From: Roseibium alexandrii DFL-11
GTDB lineage: Bacteria; Pseudomonadota; Alphaproteobacteria; Rhizobiales; Stappiaceae
NCBI RefSeq assembly: GCF_000158095.2
Contig: NZ_CM011002.1
Span: 2,247,228-2,311,227, forward strand
DNA: 64,000 nt
Direction of reading: 5' to 3'
Made by a program: the position numbers and the translations under genes. Below, in pieces: positions 51,600 through 60,544 of the stretch; position 1 is the stretch's first letter; the number at the start of each line of letters is the position of its first letter. A model generated the notes under the pieces. The model did no database searches. It saw only the letters and a program-made list of their open reading frames with translations, and was not told the origin of the DNA.

Positions 51600-53186
51600 T
51601 TATTGGGCGATGCTCATCCAGCGTGTCGGATGGATATTTTGAAGATTGTCTTCAAATCCAGTGACCGTGTCGGAGACGAGGTTCATGGAACCGTAGTACA
51701 TCAACGGGATGAACGGCAGGTCGCGCATGAACAGGGCTTCGGCCTGCTGCAGGAGTTGGGCACGCTTTTCCAGATCAACGGTCTTTGCAGCCTCATCCAT
51801 CAGCGCGTCGTATTCCGGATTGTTGTACCGCGCGTAGTTGAAACCCGTGTTGTCGCTTTCCACCATAAACAGGAAGTTCTGCGGATCGGAGTAATCGCCG
51901 ATCCAGCCTGCGCGCGCGACATCGAAGTCACCCCGGTCCCGCAAATGCGCATAGTGGGTTGCGACATCCGTGTTGAGCATGGACACTTCAACACCCAGCG
52001 GCTTCCACATGTCGGCAATCGCAACGGCCGTGTTCTTGTGGTTTTCGGAAGTGTTGTAACGGATCTCCAGCTGCAGCGGATCGTCCAGAGAAAAGCCTGC
52101 GCTTGCGAGCAACTCGATCGCCTTATCTTCACGGTCAATCAAGGACATGTCCTTGTAGTCCGCATAAGCCGGTTCACCGTAGTTGCCGATGCCAGGCGGA
52201 ACGAAGGAATAAGCCGGAACCATAACGCTGCCCCAGATTTCCTCGGCAAGGAACTCCCGGTCGATCGCCATGGAGAGCGCCCGGCGCACGTCCGGGTTGG
52301 ACAGCGCTTCGTCCTCATGGTTGAGAGCGTAATAGTAGTTGCCAAGATACGGCGCGACGCGGAACTGCGGCCCGAGTTCCTCCTTCATGAAGGCGACCTG
52401 CTCAGTCGGCGCATCATTGTTTGTGTGCAGCTCGCCGGCCTGGAACCGGCGCAGGGCAGCGCCCCGGTCTTCGGTCGGATAGAAGATCACCGTATCAATC
52501 TGAACATTGTCCGCATCGTGAAACTGCGGGTTCTTGTTGGCCTTCAGCTGGGCGTTCGGTGTGAACTCGACCAGCGTGAACGGCCCGTTCGAAACGATGT
52601 TTTCCGGCTTCACGAAATCCGTGCCATGAGCCTCAACGGTGGCCGGGTGCACAGGCAGTCCTGTCTGGTGACCTAACAAGTCAATGAAATACGGGGTGGG
52701 CGCTTCCAAGGCGATTTCGAGCGTGCGGTCATCAATGGCTTTGACGGCCAGTTCCTCCACCGCCAAATCACCGGTGTTGACGGCTTCGGCGTTCTTTATC
52801 GGGTACAGGATGTTTGCATATTTTGCGCCTGTTTCCGGATTCATGATCCGGCGCAGCGAATAAACGAAATCGCCAGCAACCACCGGGTCGCCATTCGACC
52901 ACTTGGCATCTTCGCGGAGCGTGAAAGTATAAACAGTGCCGTCGTTCGAGACCGTCCAGCTTTCGGCAACACCCGGGATAATTTCCCCTTTTGCGTTGTA
53001 AGCGACGAGACCTTCGTAAAGATCGCGCAGAATGTGCGCCTCATAGACGGTGGACGTCTTGTGCTGGTCCAGCGTTTCCGGATCACCTGTGTTCCCACGG
53101 TGATAAACCACTTCGGCCATGGCCGTGAGCGATGTTGCCGCCATCAGCGCGGCGGCGAGCGCGGTGACGCGCAAGGACTTGATCAT
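51600..53186 (-). CDS. peptide ABC transporter substrate-binding protein, OppA/DppA-like
   Basis: A 528-residue SBP_bac_5 protein. The signal peptide ends at SLTAMAEVV. Family features: YHRGNTGDPETLDQHKTSTV, ILRDLYEGLVAYNAKGEI, AESWTVSNDGTVYTFTLRED and RALSMAIDREFLAEEIWG. It binds peptides in the periplasm and hands them to the DppBC permease. It is the promoter-proximal gene of the operon on the minus strand. Confidence 0.94.
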   Translation of the reverse strand: MIKSLRVTALAAALMAATSLTAMAEVVYHRGNTGDPETLDQHKTSTVYEAHILRDLYEGLVAYNAKGEIIPGVAESWTVSNDGTVYTFTLREDAKWSNGDPVVAGDFVYSLRRIMNPETGAKYANILYPIKNAEAVNTGDLAVEELAVKAIDDRTLEIALEAPTPYFIDLLGHQTGLPVHPATVEAHGTDFVKPENIVSNGPFTLVEFTPNAQLKANKNPQFHDADNVQIDTVIFYPTEDRGAALRRFQAGELHTNNDAPTEQVAFMKEELGPQFRVAPYLGNYYYALNHEDEALSNPDVRRALSMAIDREFLAEEIWGSVMVPAYSFVPPGIGNYGEPAYADYKDMSLIDREDKAIELLASAGFSLDDPLQLEIRYNTSENHKNTAVAIADMWKPLGVEVSMLNTDVATHYAHLRDRGDFDVARAGWIGDYSDPQNFLFMVESDNTGFNYARYNNPEYDALMDEAAKTVDLEKRAQLLQQAEALFMRDLPFIPLMYYGSMNLVSDTVTGFEDNLQNIHPTRWMSIAQ

Positions 53187-53571
53187 ATCGTTCTCCCCTC
53201 AGGATTTTTGTCAATTTAAGAAACGATGGCGATATACATTCCACGCCCATAACGTGCATTCAAGCATCGCCTGAATATGTTTCCACCAAGAATCCAAAAA
53301 GGCGATATTTTTCCTATAAATCACCGTGGAAGGGAAATATTTTCCGATAATATCAAGCCAAGCTAAAGAAGCTGCGCTCGGCAAAAGCAGCCAAATAACT
53401 ATCTATAGTTGCATCAGGGGTGTTGCGGCGTTGCCTGGAGCACCGATGCTACACCTTCTTGGCGTCACAAACAAAACCGGCCAGCCCAAACAGAACGCCC
53501 GAACATGTGCGCACACTGTTCGACACGTCCGGTCCGGAGCCGGCCGGCTTGGTCAGCAAGTCTTCTGAGTA
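53187..53571. other. 385-base intergenic region before dppA
   Basis: No supported gene. The dppA promoter must lie here (minus strand). AT-rich inverted segments (ATATTTTTCC near 53306, GGGAAATATTTT near 53333) could be control elements. A plus-strand frame of 80 codons has no ribosome binding site or homology signal and was rejected. Confidence 0.5.
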
Positions 53572-54345
53572 TCAGTAACCGAGATACGAGGAGCCCAGGC
53601 TGTCACGGTACTTATCGACCCATTTTGTGTTGATCGCCTTCACGGTGCCGTCGGCTTCAAGCTCTTTGAAACAACGGTCAAAGTCGGCCGCAATCTTCGC
53701 ATCCCGGAACGCCATGGTGTACGGGCTGGAGTCAAACACGGCCTTGAAGGAAACAGACTGATTGGGGTCGAACCGCAGATCGCTTTGGCCGCGAAGCTGC
53801 TGATTGTACTCCGCAAATAGCATGCCGTCGCCGATGATCGCATCGACACGCCCGCCGAACAACGACCGGCTCTGGGTAATCTGGTCGGTAACTTCCCTGT
53901 AGTCCGCAAACGAACCGGTGTGGTCGGCAAGGCCCGGAATGATGCTTTCAGCACCTTTGAAGCCGATGACCTTCTTGCCAGAAAGATCCGGCAAACCGTC
54001 GTAGCTGGCACCACTGTCAGTCAGAAACGAGACGCCGTTCTGATAGTGGATATAGACACCGGTCGCAGTGCCATCGATCGGCATGCCCATCGGAACGGTC
54101 GCGACGGCATCGCCCTGCCCGTTCTTGAAGCTTTCCCAGTGGCGTGTGAAGGGCTGAATGTTGAATTTGACCGTGTGACCGCATTTCTCAAGGGCCGCGG
54201 TGATCAGCTCGGCCTCGCGGCCGCCGCCGCCGTCAAGAAACATGGGTGGCAAGTTGCCCGCCATTACGGTGATCTCGTCCGCCCATGACGTAGCCGGTTG
54301 CAGAACCATTGTCAGGAGGACAGAAAAGAGGGCTGTTTTTTTCAT
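53572..54345 (-). CDS. orphan family-3 solute-binding protein, copy C
   Basis: A 257-residue secreted protein with signal peptide ending near SWADEIT, then TVMAGNLPPMFLDGGGGREA, IQPFTRHWESFKNGQGDAVA and RVDAIIGDGMLFAEYNQQLR. It belongs to the same broad family as the pair at 38.9-40.7 kb but is not close to them. No permease or ATPase is nearby. GGGAAATTCG precedes the ATG at 54345; a longer frame to 54387 is less likely. Two palindromes upstream may be operators. Confidence 0.82.
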   Translation of the reverse strand: MKKTALFSVLLTMVLQPATSWADEITVMAGNLPPMFLDGGGGREAELITAALEKCGHTVKFNIQPFTRHWESFKNGQGDAVATVPMGMPIDGTATGVYIHYQNGVSFLTDSGASYDGLPDLSGKKVIGFKGAESIIPGLADHTGSFADYREVTDQITQSRSLFGGRVDAIIGDGMLFAEYNQQLRGQSDLRFDPNQSVSFKAVFDSSPYTMAFRDAKIAADFDRCFKELEADGTVKAINTKWVDKYRDSLGSSYLGY

Positions 54346-54441
54346 CGAATTTCCCAGTATCTGGAGGCCAATTAGAACACCATCCAAATCGATAGCTATG
54401 AAAAACAGCTTAATCCGGCTTGCTGTATTTATCGCACTGTG

Positions 54442-54481
54442 ATTACTACTAAGTAATTCAAACTTAATTCGAAATTTCGAA
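54442..54481. promoter_or_regulatory. two palindromes upstream of solute-binding protein C
   Basis: ATTACT/AGTAAT with a 4-base centre (54442-54457) and the perfect 14-base palindrome TTCGAAATTTCGAA (54468-54481) lie 97-136 bases before the start of the binding-protein gene. Their closeness suggests regulatory sites, but no matching regulator gene is adjacent. Confidence 0.35.
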
Positions 54482-54630
54482 AACTCTAACTACTGATTGA
54501 CGCAGGGAATGCCTCTTGGGCACGAAGACCTTGCCCTCCAAAAAGACTCTGCAATTCGCGGCAAGGAAGACCGACGCGCGGTCAGCGCGCCGGTGCGATC
54601 AGTTTGGACCCACACACGAACAAACGAGGC

Positions 54631-55125
54631 TCACCGGCAGAACCGGTATTTCCCGCTGTAAGCCAGATACGTGCCCGTATTTGGGTTAAAGGACTTAAAT
54701 TTGCGGGCACAATACGCGTAGTACTCCGGCGTGAACGGCGCGAGTCCGGTCTTGGTATACGGGACCCGCTGCGGGGCGCCCGGGTGGACAACGACCGGCG
54801 GCGCAATGTAGAGGGGCGGATTGATCCGAACTCGTGACCGGTAGCGATAAGGGCGCTTGTAGTACGGACGATAGTAAGGCCGGTGCGGTCTATAGTAACC
54901 GCCGCCATAATACCCTCGGCCGCCATAGTAGCCACGACCGCCGTAATAGGCACCGCCACGATATCCACCGGTTCCGAAGGAAAAGCCAATGCCGCCGCTG
55001 CCGATGTAGATGGAATCAGCTTTCGCGGCTCCCGATCCGCTTACCAGCGCCGTCCCTGCAATCACTGCAAGGCCGAACACTCCAGCCGCTGCAAGTCTCA
55101 TCGCTGCGCGCGTCTGCAGACGCAT
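54631..55125 (-). CDS. BA14K-family secreted protein with Gly/Tyr-rich repeats
   Basis: A 164-residue exported protein. After a signal peptide (AAAGVFGLAVIAGTALVSGS) comes a low-complexity region with repeated GGRGYYGGRGYYGGG and YRPHRPYYRPYYKRP, then a C-terminal BA14K-like motif YYAYCARKFKSFNPNTGTYL ending KYRFCR with two conserved cysteines. BA14K proteins are typical of Hyphomicrobiales and have lectin-like or surface roles. The ATG at 55125 is chosen; a GTG at 55176 and an ATG at 55101 are alternatives. Confidence 0.78.
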   Translation of the reverse strand: MRLQTRAAMRLAAAGVFGLAVIAGTALVSGSGAAKADSIYIGSGGIGFSFGTGGYRGGAYYGGRGYYGGRGYYGGGYYRPHRPYYRPYYKRPYRYRSRVRINPPLYIAPPVVVHPGAPQRVPYTKTGLAPFTPEYYAYCARKFKSFNPNTGTYLAYSGKYRFCR

Positions 55126-55348
55126 ACGGTCAGTTATTTCTTTCAAGCTGCGACCAGTCACCGTTGACGCCTCCACGTTTGCCCGGTTGCTCTGCCCCTG
55201 CCTTCAGCAATCACTATACATGCTTTCTTGGCCAAAATCGTCCGCCTGATGATCAATTCTTTCAAAGCCGTTTCCAGCCGAGCTTGCAAGCCGCTCCCCG
55301 CGCCCGTAAAACCCGGCGCCAGACCCTCAATTCCCAGACCGGACACAC

Positions 55349-57160
55349 ATGGCCCCTCCTCCGCTTTTGACCCTTCGCGATGTTCACCTGACCTTCGGTG
55401 GCACCCCGCTTTTGACCGGCGCCGAACTTTCCGTAGCGGAAGGGGAACGGCTGTGCCTTGTCGGGCGCAACGGCTCGGGCAAATCGACACTGTTGAAGAT
55501 CGCCGCCGGCATGGTGGAAATGGACACCGGCGAACGGTTTTTTCAGCCGGGCCGCACAATCCGCTACCTGCCGCAGGAACCGGACCTGTCCGCGTATACC
55601 TCCACACTGGACTACGTCAATGAAGGGCTGACAGACGGCGACGATCCGTATCGCGGGGCCTATCTACTGGAAGTTCTGGGCCTCACCGGTCAGGAAGATC
55701 CAAATTCGCTATCGGGCGGGGAAGCCCGCAGAGCGGCCCTTGCCCGCACGCTGGCACCCGAACCGGATATTATCCTTCTCGATGAGCCGACCAACCACCT
55801 CGATCTCCCGGCCATCGAGTGGCTGGAAGAAGAGCTGCGGAGCCTGAAATCCGCCATCGTTCTGATCTCCCACGACCGCCGCTTCCTGGAAAACCTGTCG
55901 CGTGCAACGGTCTGGATCGACCGGGGCATCTCGCGCCGCCTCGACAAGGGCTTTGCGCATTTTGAAGCCTGGCGCGATGAGGTCTTTGAGCAAGAAGAGG
56001 TCGATCAGCAAAAGCTGGCGCAGAAGATCAAGCGCGAAGAACACTGGATGACCTATGGGGTCACCGCGCGGCGCAAGCGGAACATGCGCCGGGTGCGCGA
56101 GCTGGCCGATCTGCGCAAGCAAAAGCGCGAACACCGCGGCCCGCAGGGCACCGCCAAACTTTCTGCAGCTGAAGGCGAAACCTCCGGCAAGCTGGTGATC
56201 GAGGCCAAGGGGATTTCGAAAACCTATGGCGACAGGTCGATCGTCCAGGACTTCTCGTCCCGCATCCAGCGCGGCGACCGCATCGGCCTCGTTGGCCCGA
56301 ATGGAGCGGGCAAAACAACGCTCTTGAAGATGCTGACAGGCGAGCTGACTCCAGACACCGGCTCGGTGCGCCTTGGCACCAATCTGGAGATGGTGACGCT
56401 GGACCAAAAGCGGGAAAACCTCAACCCACAGGACAACCTATCCTCCGTCCTGACCGGCGGGCGCGGCGACACCGTCGTCATTGGCGACGAAACCAAACAT
56501 GTCATGTCCTACATGAAGGACTTCCTGTTTTCGCCCGAACAGGCCCGGACGCCCGTCGGCGTGCTGTCAGGCGGCGAGCGGGCGCGCGCCCTGCTTGCGC
56601 GGGCGCTGGCATCGACATCCAACATGATGGTGCTCGACGAGCCGACCAACGATCTTGATCTGGAAACGCTCGATCTTCTGCAGGAGTTGCTTGCCGATTA
56701 CAAGGGCACGGCACTGATCGTCAGCCACGACCGTGATTTCCTCGACCGGGTGGCGACATCCGTCATTGTCTCAGAGGGCAACGGTGTGTGGCGGGAGTAT
56801 GCGGGCGGCTACACCGACATGCTCGCCCAGCGCGGCGAAGGCGTCAGCGCACGCAAGGCGGAAAAGTCAGCACCGTCCAGGAAGGAAAAGGCGCAAGGGT
56901 CAACGCCTTCAGAGGAAAAACCGAAGAAGAAATCGAAACTCAGCTTCACCCAGCAGCACCTGCTTAAATCTTTGCCTGAAGACATCGAGAAAATTGAAGC
57001 GCAGCTTGAAAAACTTCAAAGCGACATGAACGACCCGGAGCTCTACGCGAAGAACCCGGACAAGTTTGCCAAGTTGTCCGCACAAATCACTGATCTTTCA
57101 ACCAAAAAAGACGCCATGGAAGAACAGTGGCTGGAGCTGGAAATGCTCAACGAGGGCTGA
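55349..57160 (+). CDS. ABC-F family ATPase, Uup-like
   Basis: A 603-residue soluble protein with two ABC domains: GRNGSGKSTLLKIAAGMV, LSGGEARRAALARTL and LLDEPTNHLDL; then GPNGAGKTTLLKMLTGEL, LSGGERARALLARAL and VLDEPTNDLDLETL. The linker between them is the ABC-F type (IKREEHWMTYGVTARRKRNM). A basic linker leads to a C-terminal coiled coil (EDIEKIEAQLEKLQSDMNDP), as in Uup. ABC-F proteins act on the ribosome or in DNA-related processes rather than transport. Confidence 0.92.
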   Translation: MAPPPLLTLRDVHLTFGGTPLLTGAELSVAEGERLCLVGRNGSGKSTLLKIAAGMVEMDTGERFFQPGRTIRYLPQEPDLSAYTSTLDYVNEGLTDGDDPYRGAYLLEVLGLTGQEDPNSLSGGEARRAALARTLAPEPDIILLDEPTNHLDLPAIEWLEEELRSLKSAIVLISHDRRFLENLSRATVWIDRGISRRLDKGFAHFEAWRDEVFEQEEVDQQKLAQKIKREEHWMTYGVTARRKRNMRRVRELADLRKQKREHRGPQGTAKLSAAEGETSGKLVIEAKGISKTYGDRSIVQDFSSRIQRGDRIGLVGPNGAGKTTLLKMLTGELTPDTGSVRLGTNLEMVTLDQKRENLNPQDNLSSVLTGGRGDTVVIGDETKHVMSYMKDFLFSPEQARTPVGVLSGGERARALLARALASTSNMMVLDEPTNDLDLETLDLLQELLADYKGTALIVSHDRDFLDRVATSVIVSEGNGVWREYAGGYTDMLAQRGEGVSARKAEKSAPSRKEKAQGSTPSEEKPKKKSKLSFTQQHLLKSLPEDIEKIEAQLEKLQSDMNDPELYAKNPDKFAKLSAQITDLSTKKDAMEEQWLELEMLNEG

Positions 57161-57552
57161 GCAGTGGTGTGTGGCGCGGAGAACAGCCGGCGCCGTCCCG
57201 GCCCTGTGCCGGGATCTACTCTCCCACCAGCGCGCTGAAGCTTTCACGCGATACGTACCAGCCCCTGCGAACGGGTAGATCCCGGATCTCCGCTTGCGCT
57301 GCGTCCGGGAAAGCGCCCGTCTTCCCAACGTCATTCCCGCCGCCGAGCGGAGATCCACTCAGCCTCCTGTCAACTCGATCAGACCTGTTTTGGGTACGGT
57401 CATAGGATGGATTGGTCGAGATCGGAGCGTCGCGAGCTCAGGCGACCTCGCGCCCATGAAAAAGGGCGTCCGGGCCTCTCGGACGCCCCTCAGAGCCCCC
57501 TCTGGATTGGTATTGAGTTTGGCTCTGATCTCAGTATTTCAATTTTGCCGGC
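57161..57552. other. 392-base region between convergent genes with palindromes and a terminator
   Basis: It holds two GC-rich repeats of the window-wide family: one at about 57188-57212 (CGTCCCGGCCCTGTGCCGGG) and one with GATCCCGGATCTCCGC and CTGCGTCCGGGAA near 57280-57311, followed by the terminator at 57464-57488. No gene is supported. Confidence 0.65.
57464..57488 (-). terminator. intrinsic terminator of the TauABC-like operon
   Basis: GGGCGTCCG and CGGACGCCC form a perfect 9-bp stem with a 7-base loop. Read on the minus strand it is followed at once by TTTTTC, a classic Rho-independent terminator for the ABC operon that ends at 57553. Confidence 0.85.
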
Positions 57553-58317
57553 TTAATTGCGGTTGCCGCGATGTGCCCATCCCGTCATTCGCATTTCCAG
57601 CCATGCCATTAGTGCGTACATAATAATACCCAGAACAGCGAGAGCGACAAGCCCTGCCCAAACGAGCGGGACGTTAAACTGGGACTGGGCCAGCTGCATC
57701 ATGTAGCCAAGGCCTGAGTTGGCCGCGATGGATTCAGAAATCACCGATCCGACGAAGGCCAGCGTGATCGCCACCTTCATCGAGCCGAACAGATAAGGCA
57801 TCGCTCGTGGAATACCGACCTTCAGCATGATGTCGTGCTTCTTGGCCCCCAACGCGCGCAAAACGTCTTCCATCTCCGGCTCAATCGTCGCAAGACCTGT
57901 GGCCACATTCACAACGATTGGAAAGAAGGCGATCAGGAATGCGGTGATAACGGCGGGAATGGTCCCGATGCCGAACCAGATGACGAGGATCGGAACGACT
58001 GCGACCTTCGGGATCGAGTTGAAACCAATCATGATCGGGTAAAGTCCGGCGTAAATCGACCGGCTCCAGCCGATTGCAAGGCCAAGCGCCATGCCGCCAA
58101 CAACGGCCATGACGAAACCCACAACAGTCGTATACAGCGTCTGGACGGAGTTTTTCCAAATCGGCGACCAGTACTTCACGGTTGCCGCCCAGATATCTGA
58201 CGGTGCCGGCAAGATGATCACCGGGATGTCGAAAACCTGGACAGAGCCTTCCCAGAGTACAAACAGACCAATCGCCCAAAGCCACGGCGCAGCGGTGATC
58301 CAGCGGGATGAGGTCAT
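57553..58317 (-). CDS. ABC transporter permease, TauC/SsuC type
   Basis: A 254-residue permease with six predicted spans and the EAA loop RALGAKKHDIMLKVGIPRAM, as in nitrate/sulfonate/taurine/HMP importers. It overlaps the upstream ATPase gene by 4 bases and precedes a strong terminator. The substrate is set by the binding protein encoded first in the operon. Confidence 0.92.
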   Translation of the reverse strand: MTSSRWITAAPWLWAIGLFVLWEGSVQVFDIPVIILPAPSDIWAATVKYWSPIWKNSVQTLYTTVVGFVMAVVGGMALGLAIGWSRSIYAGLYPIMIGFNSIPKVAVVPILVIWFGIGTIPAVITAFLIAFFPIVVNVATGLATIEPEMEDVLRALGAKKHDIMLKVGIPRAMPYLFGSMKVAITLAFVGSVISESIAANSGLGYMMQLAQSQFNVPLVWAGLVALAVLGIIMYALMAWLEMRMTGWAHRGNRN

Positions 58318-59105
58318 GCGGCAGCCCTCGCATTGGCGATCAGGTCGCGCAGTTCATGAACAATGTCGTTGAAGGCGCTTTCATAGGTCAATTCAATCGG
58401 ACGGGGACGCTCAAAAGGGACTTCGCGCTCACGGATGATGGTTCCGGGACGTGCGCTCATGACGAACACCTTGTCTGCGAGAAACACCGCTTCGCGCAAA
58501 TCATGCGTCACCAAAATGGTTGTAAACCCTTTTTCCGCGTGCAGATCGCGCATGACCTGCCAAAGTTCTTCCCGGGTGAAGGCGTCGAGCGCGCCGAAAG
58601 GCTCGTCCAGCATCAACAGGGCTGGGTCATGAATGAGCGCACGGCACAGATTGGCCCTTTGCTGCATGCCGCCGGACAGTTGCCATGGATATTTGTCGCC
58701 AAACCCCTTAAGCCCGACCAGCTCCAAAAGAGCCTCCGCCTTGGCCGTATAGGCTTGTTTTTCAGAGCGGAACTTGGATCGGTGCGGCTGAACGATCTCA
58801 AGTGGCAGCATGACGTTGGCAAGTGAGGAGCGCCAGGGCAGCATGGACGGGTTCTGGAAGGCCATGCCGGCAACGGATACAGGGCCGTCCACTTCATGCC
58901 CTGCGACTTCGATGGTGCCGTTTTGCGGCGCGATCAGGCCGGTGGCCAGCTTCATCAATGTCGACTTGCCACATCCGGACGGGCCGACCACAGCGGCAAA
59001 TTCACCCTTCTTGACGCTCATGGTGAGCCCATCGAGGGCGAGCGTCCCATCTGCTGCGCCGCCATAGGTCAGGCGGACATCTCTTAAATCTACAAATCCG
59101 GTCAC
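58314..59105 (-). CDS. ABC transporter ATPase, TauB/SsuB type
   Basis: A 263-residue ATPase: Walker A GPSGCGKSTLMKLATGLI, Q-loop AFQNPSMLPWRSSLANVMLP, signature LSGGMQQRANLCRAL and Walker B LLMLDEPFGALD with the switch His in LVTHDLREAVFLAD. It energises the TauC-like permease. It lies 73 bases after the binding-protein gene on the minus strand. Confidence 0.94.
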   Translation of the reverse strand: MTGFVDLRDVRLTYGGAADGTLALDGLTMSVKKGEFAAVVGPSGCGKSTLMKLATGLIAPQNGTIEVAGHEVDGPVSVAGMAFQNPSMLPWRSSLANVMLPLEIVQPHRSKFRSEKQAYTAKAEALLELVGLKGFGDKYPWQLSGGMQQRANLCRALIHDPALLMLDEPFGALDAFTREELWQVMRDLHAEKGFTTILVTHDLREAVFLADKVFVMSARPGTIIREREVPFERPRPIELTYESAFNDIVHELRDLIANARAAA

Positions 59106-59178
59106 TGAATGATCCGTTGGAAAAGGAAGGAGACCGCAGCCGGATCGGCTGCGGCCATAGCATCGTGGAGCGACAAAC

Positions 59179-60189
59179 CTACTTCAGCATGCGCTCTTCT
59201 TTGGGCGGCAGATAGCTGGCATCAAAGACCCGCTCCGGTGCCGGAGGCGTTGCGCTGACACCCATGGAGCCCTGGAGATATTCCATGGATTTCGTCAGCT
59301 TATCCACATCGACACCGCCAAAACCGTTTTCCTTCACGGCCGGTGTCGCGATGGAGCCTTCAACGGCCATCGTCAGACGCTCGATCTCGACGGCTTCATC
59401 GAGGATTTCGTTGCGCTTCATGACGTAAGGGATAGCAGCAGCCGGATCGGCAATTGCATCCAGATAGCCTTTGGTCAGAGCCTTCAGGAAGCCTTTCACG
59501 GCCTCCGGGTTTTCCTCGGCAAAGTCCGTGTTGGTAATCACCACGTTGCCATAAAGACCCAGACCGTTCTCACCCATCAGGATCAGGGAGATGTCGTCTT
59601 CCGGAACCCCTTGGGCTTTCAGGTTGATGACCGAGGAGAAGGAGAACCCGAAGATCGCATCGACCTGGCCTTGCGCCAGCATCGGCTCGCGCACCGGAAA
59701 GCCGACACTTTCGATTTTGATGCCGGAGGTGTCGATGCCTGTGACATCAACGAAGGCCGGCCACTGACCAAAGGCCGCATCCGGCGGCGGGGCGCCAAGG
59801 GTCTTGCCTTCCAGAGACTTCGGATCTTCCGTGACACCCTGGCTTTTGCGGCCAATCACGGCGAAAGGCGGCGTTTCATAGGCCATCATCACGGCCTTCA
59901 CCTTGAGATCCGGCTGATCGTCCAGAACCTTTATCAGAGCGTTTATGTCGCCAAAGCCCATGTCGTAAGTGCCGGTCGCAACACGCGGGATCGACTCGCG
60001 GGAGCCCGCTCCGGTGTCGATCGTCACGTTCAGATCTTCGTCGGCGAAGTACCCTTTGTCGAGCGCGATGAAGAACGGCGCTGCCGGTCCTTCGAATTTC
60101 CAATCAAGCGTGAATTTGATGTCCGTGGCTGCAAGAGCCGTGGACGATGTTAGGGCCAAAGCGAGGGCCACCCCTGTGAGAAGACGCAT
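59179..60189 (-). CDS. ABC substrate-binding protein, NMT1/THI5-like
   Basis: A 336-residue exported protein with signal peptide ending STALAATD. The fold is that of sulfonate, nitrate or pyrimidine-precursor binding proteins: FTLDWKFEGPAAPFFIALDK, DMGFGDINALIKVLDDQPDL and GVPEDDISLILMGENGLGLY. Ligand identity is not readable; a pyrimidine such as HMP or a sulfonate is possible. The ATG at 60189 follows AGGGGAAATAT; an ATG 15 bases upstream is weaker. Confidence 0.9.
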   Translation of the reverse strand: MRLLTGVALALALTSSTALAATDIKFTLDWKFEGPAAPFFIALDKGYFADEDLNVTIDTGAGSRESIPRVATGTYDMGFGDINALIKVLDDQPDLKVKAVMMAYETPPFAVIGRKSQGVTEDPKSLEGKTLGAPPPDAAFGQWPAFVDVTGIDTSGIKIESVGFPVREPMLAQGQVDAIFGFSFSSVINLKAQGVPEDDISLILMGENGLGLYGNVVITNTDFAEENPEAVKGFLKALTKGYLDAIADPAAAIPYVMKRNEILDEAVEIERLTMAVEGSIATPAVKENGFGGVDVDKLTKSMEYLQGSMGVSATPPAPERVFDASYLPPKEERMLK

Positions 60190-60544
60190 ATATTTCCCCT
60201 GCATTTCAAGAAGGTTTGGATGACGTTGAAATCAATATGCTCAAAAATCAAGCAGTACTTTCGACTGCTCATCATCTACGCAGGGCGTGCCCAATAGTTT
60301 TGCTGCGTGTTTCCAGGGCAACAAGTGACTGAGTTTGCTGACTTTCCGTTGGCTGCCAGCCTTCATTTGGCCTTAAGATAAGCCGAAACAGATCATGATG
60401 AGCGACGTCAGGTGCTCAGAATATCCGCGCCATAATTAGACCAAGCGGTCAAGACACGCGGATATCCAGGCGCATTACGCAAGGCTGGCAGGAGCGGGCC
60501 CGCTGAGATAAAGACAAGTGACACGGCAATTTTGCGGAGTGGCA
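60190..60544. other. 355-base intergenic region between divergent genes
   Basis: No gene seen. It separates the divergent TauABC-like operon and the DUF2157 gene and must contain both promoters. A short palindrome GACCAAGCGGTC lies near 60440. No riboswitch-like fold was recognised by eye. Confidence 0.5.

Noticed and set aside
53326-53568. 80-codon plus-strand frame in the dppA upstream region
   Set aside because: No ribosome binding site, mixed composition and no recognisable domain.
54401-54442. Tiny frame MKNSLIRLAVFIAL with signal-peptide look
   Set aside because: Stops after 14 codons and nothing in frame follows; probably chance.
60190-60544. Possible thiamine riboswitch before the NMT1/THI5-like binding-protein gene
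   Set aside because: The conserved thi-box core (CTGAGA ... ACCTGATCTGG-like) could not be found on the relevant strand.
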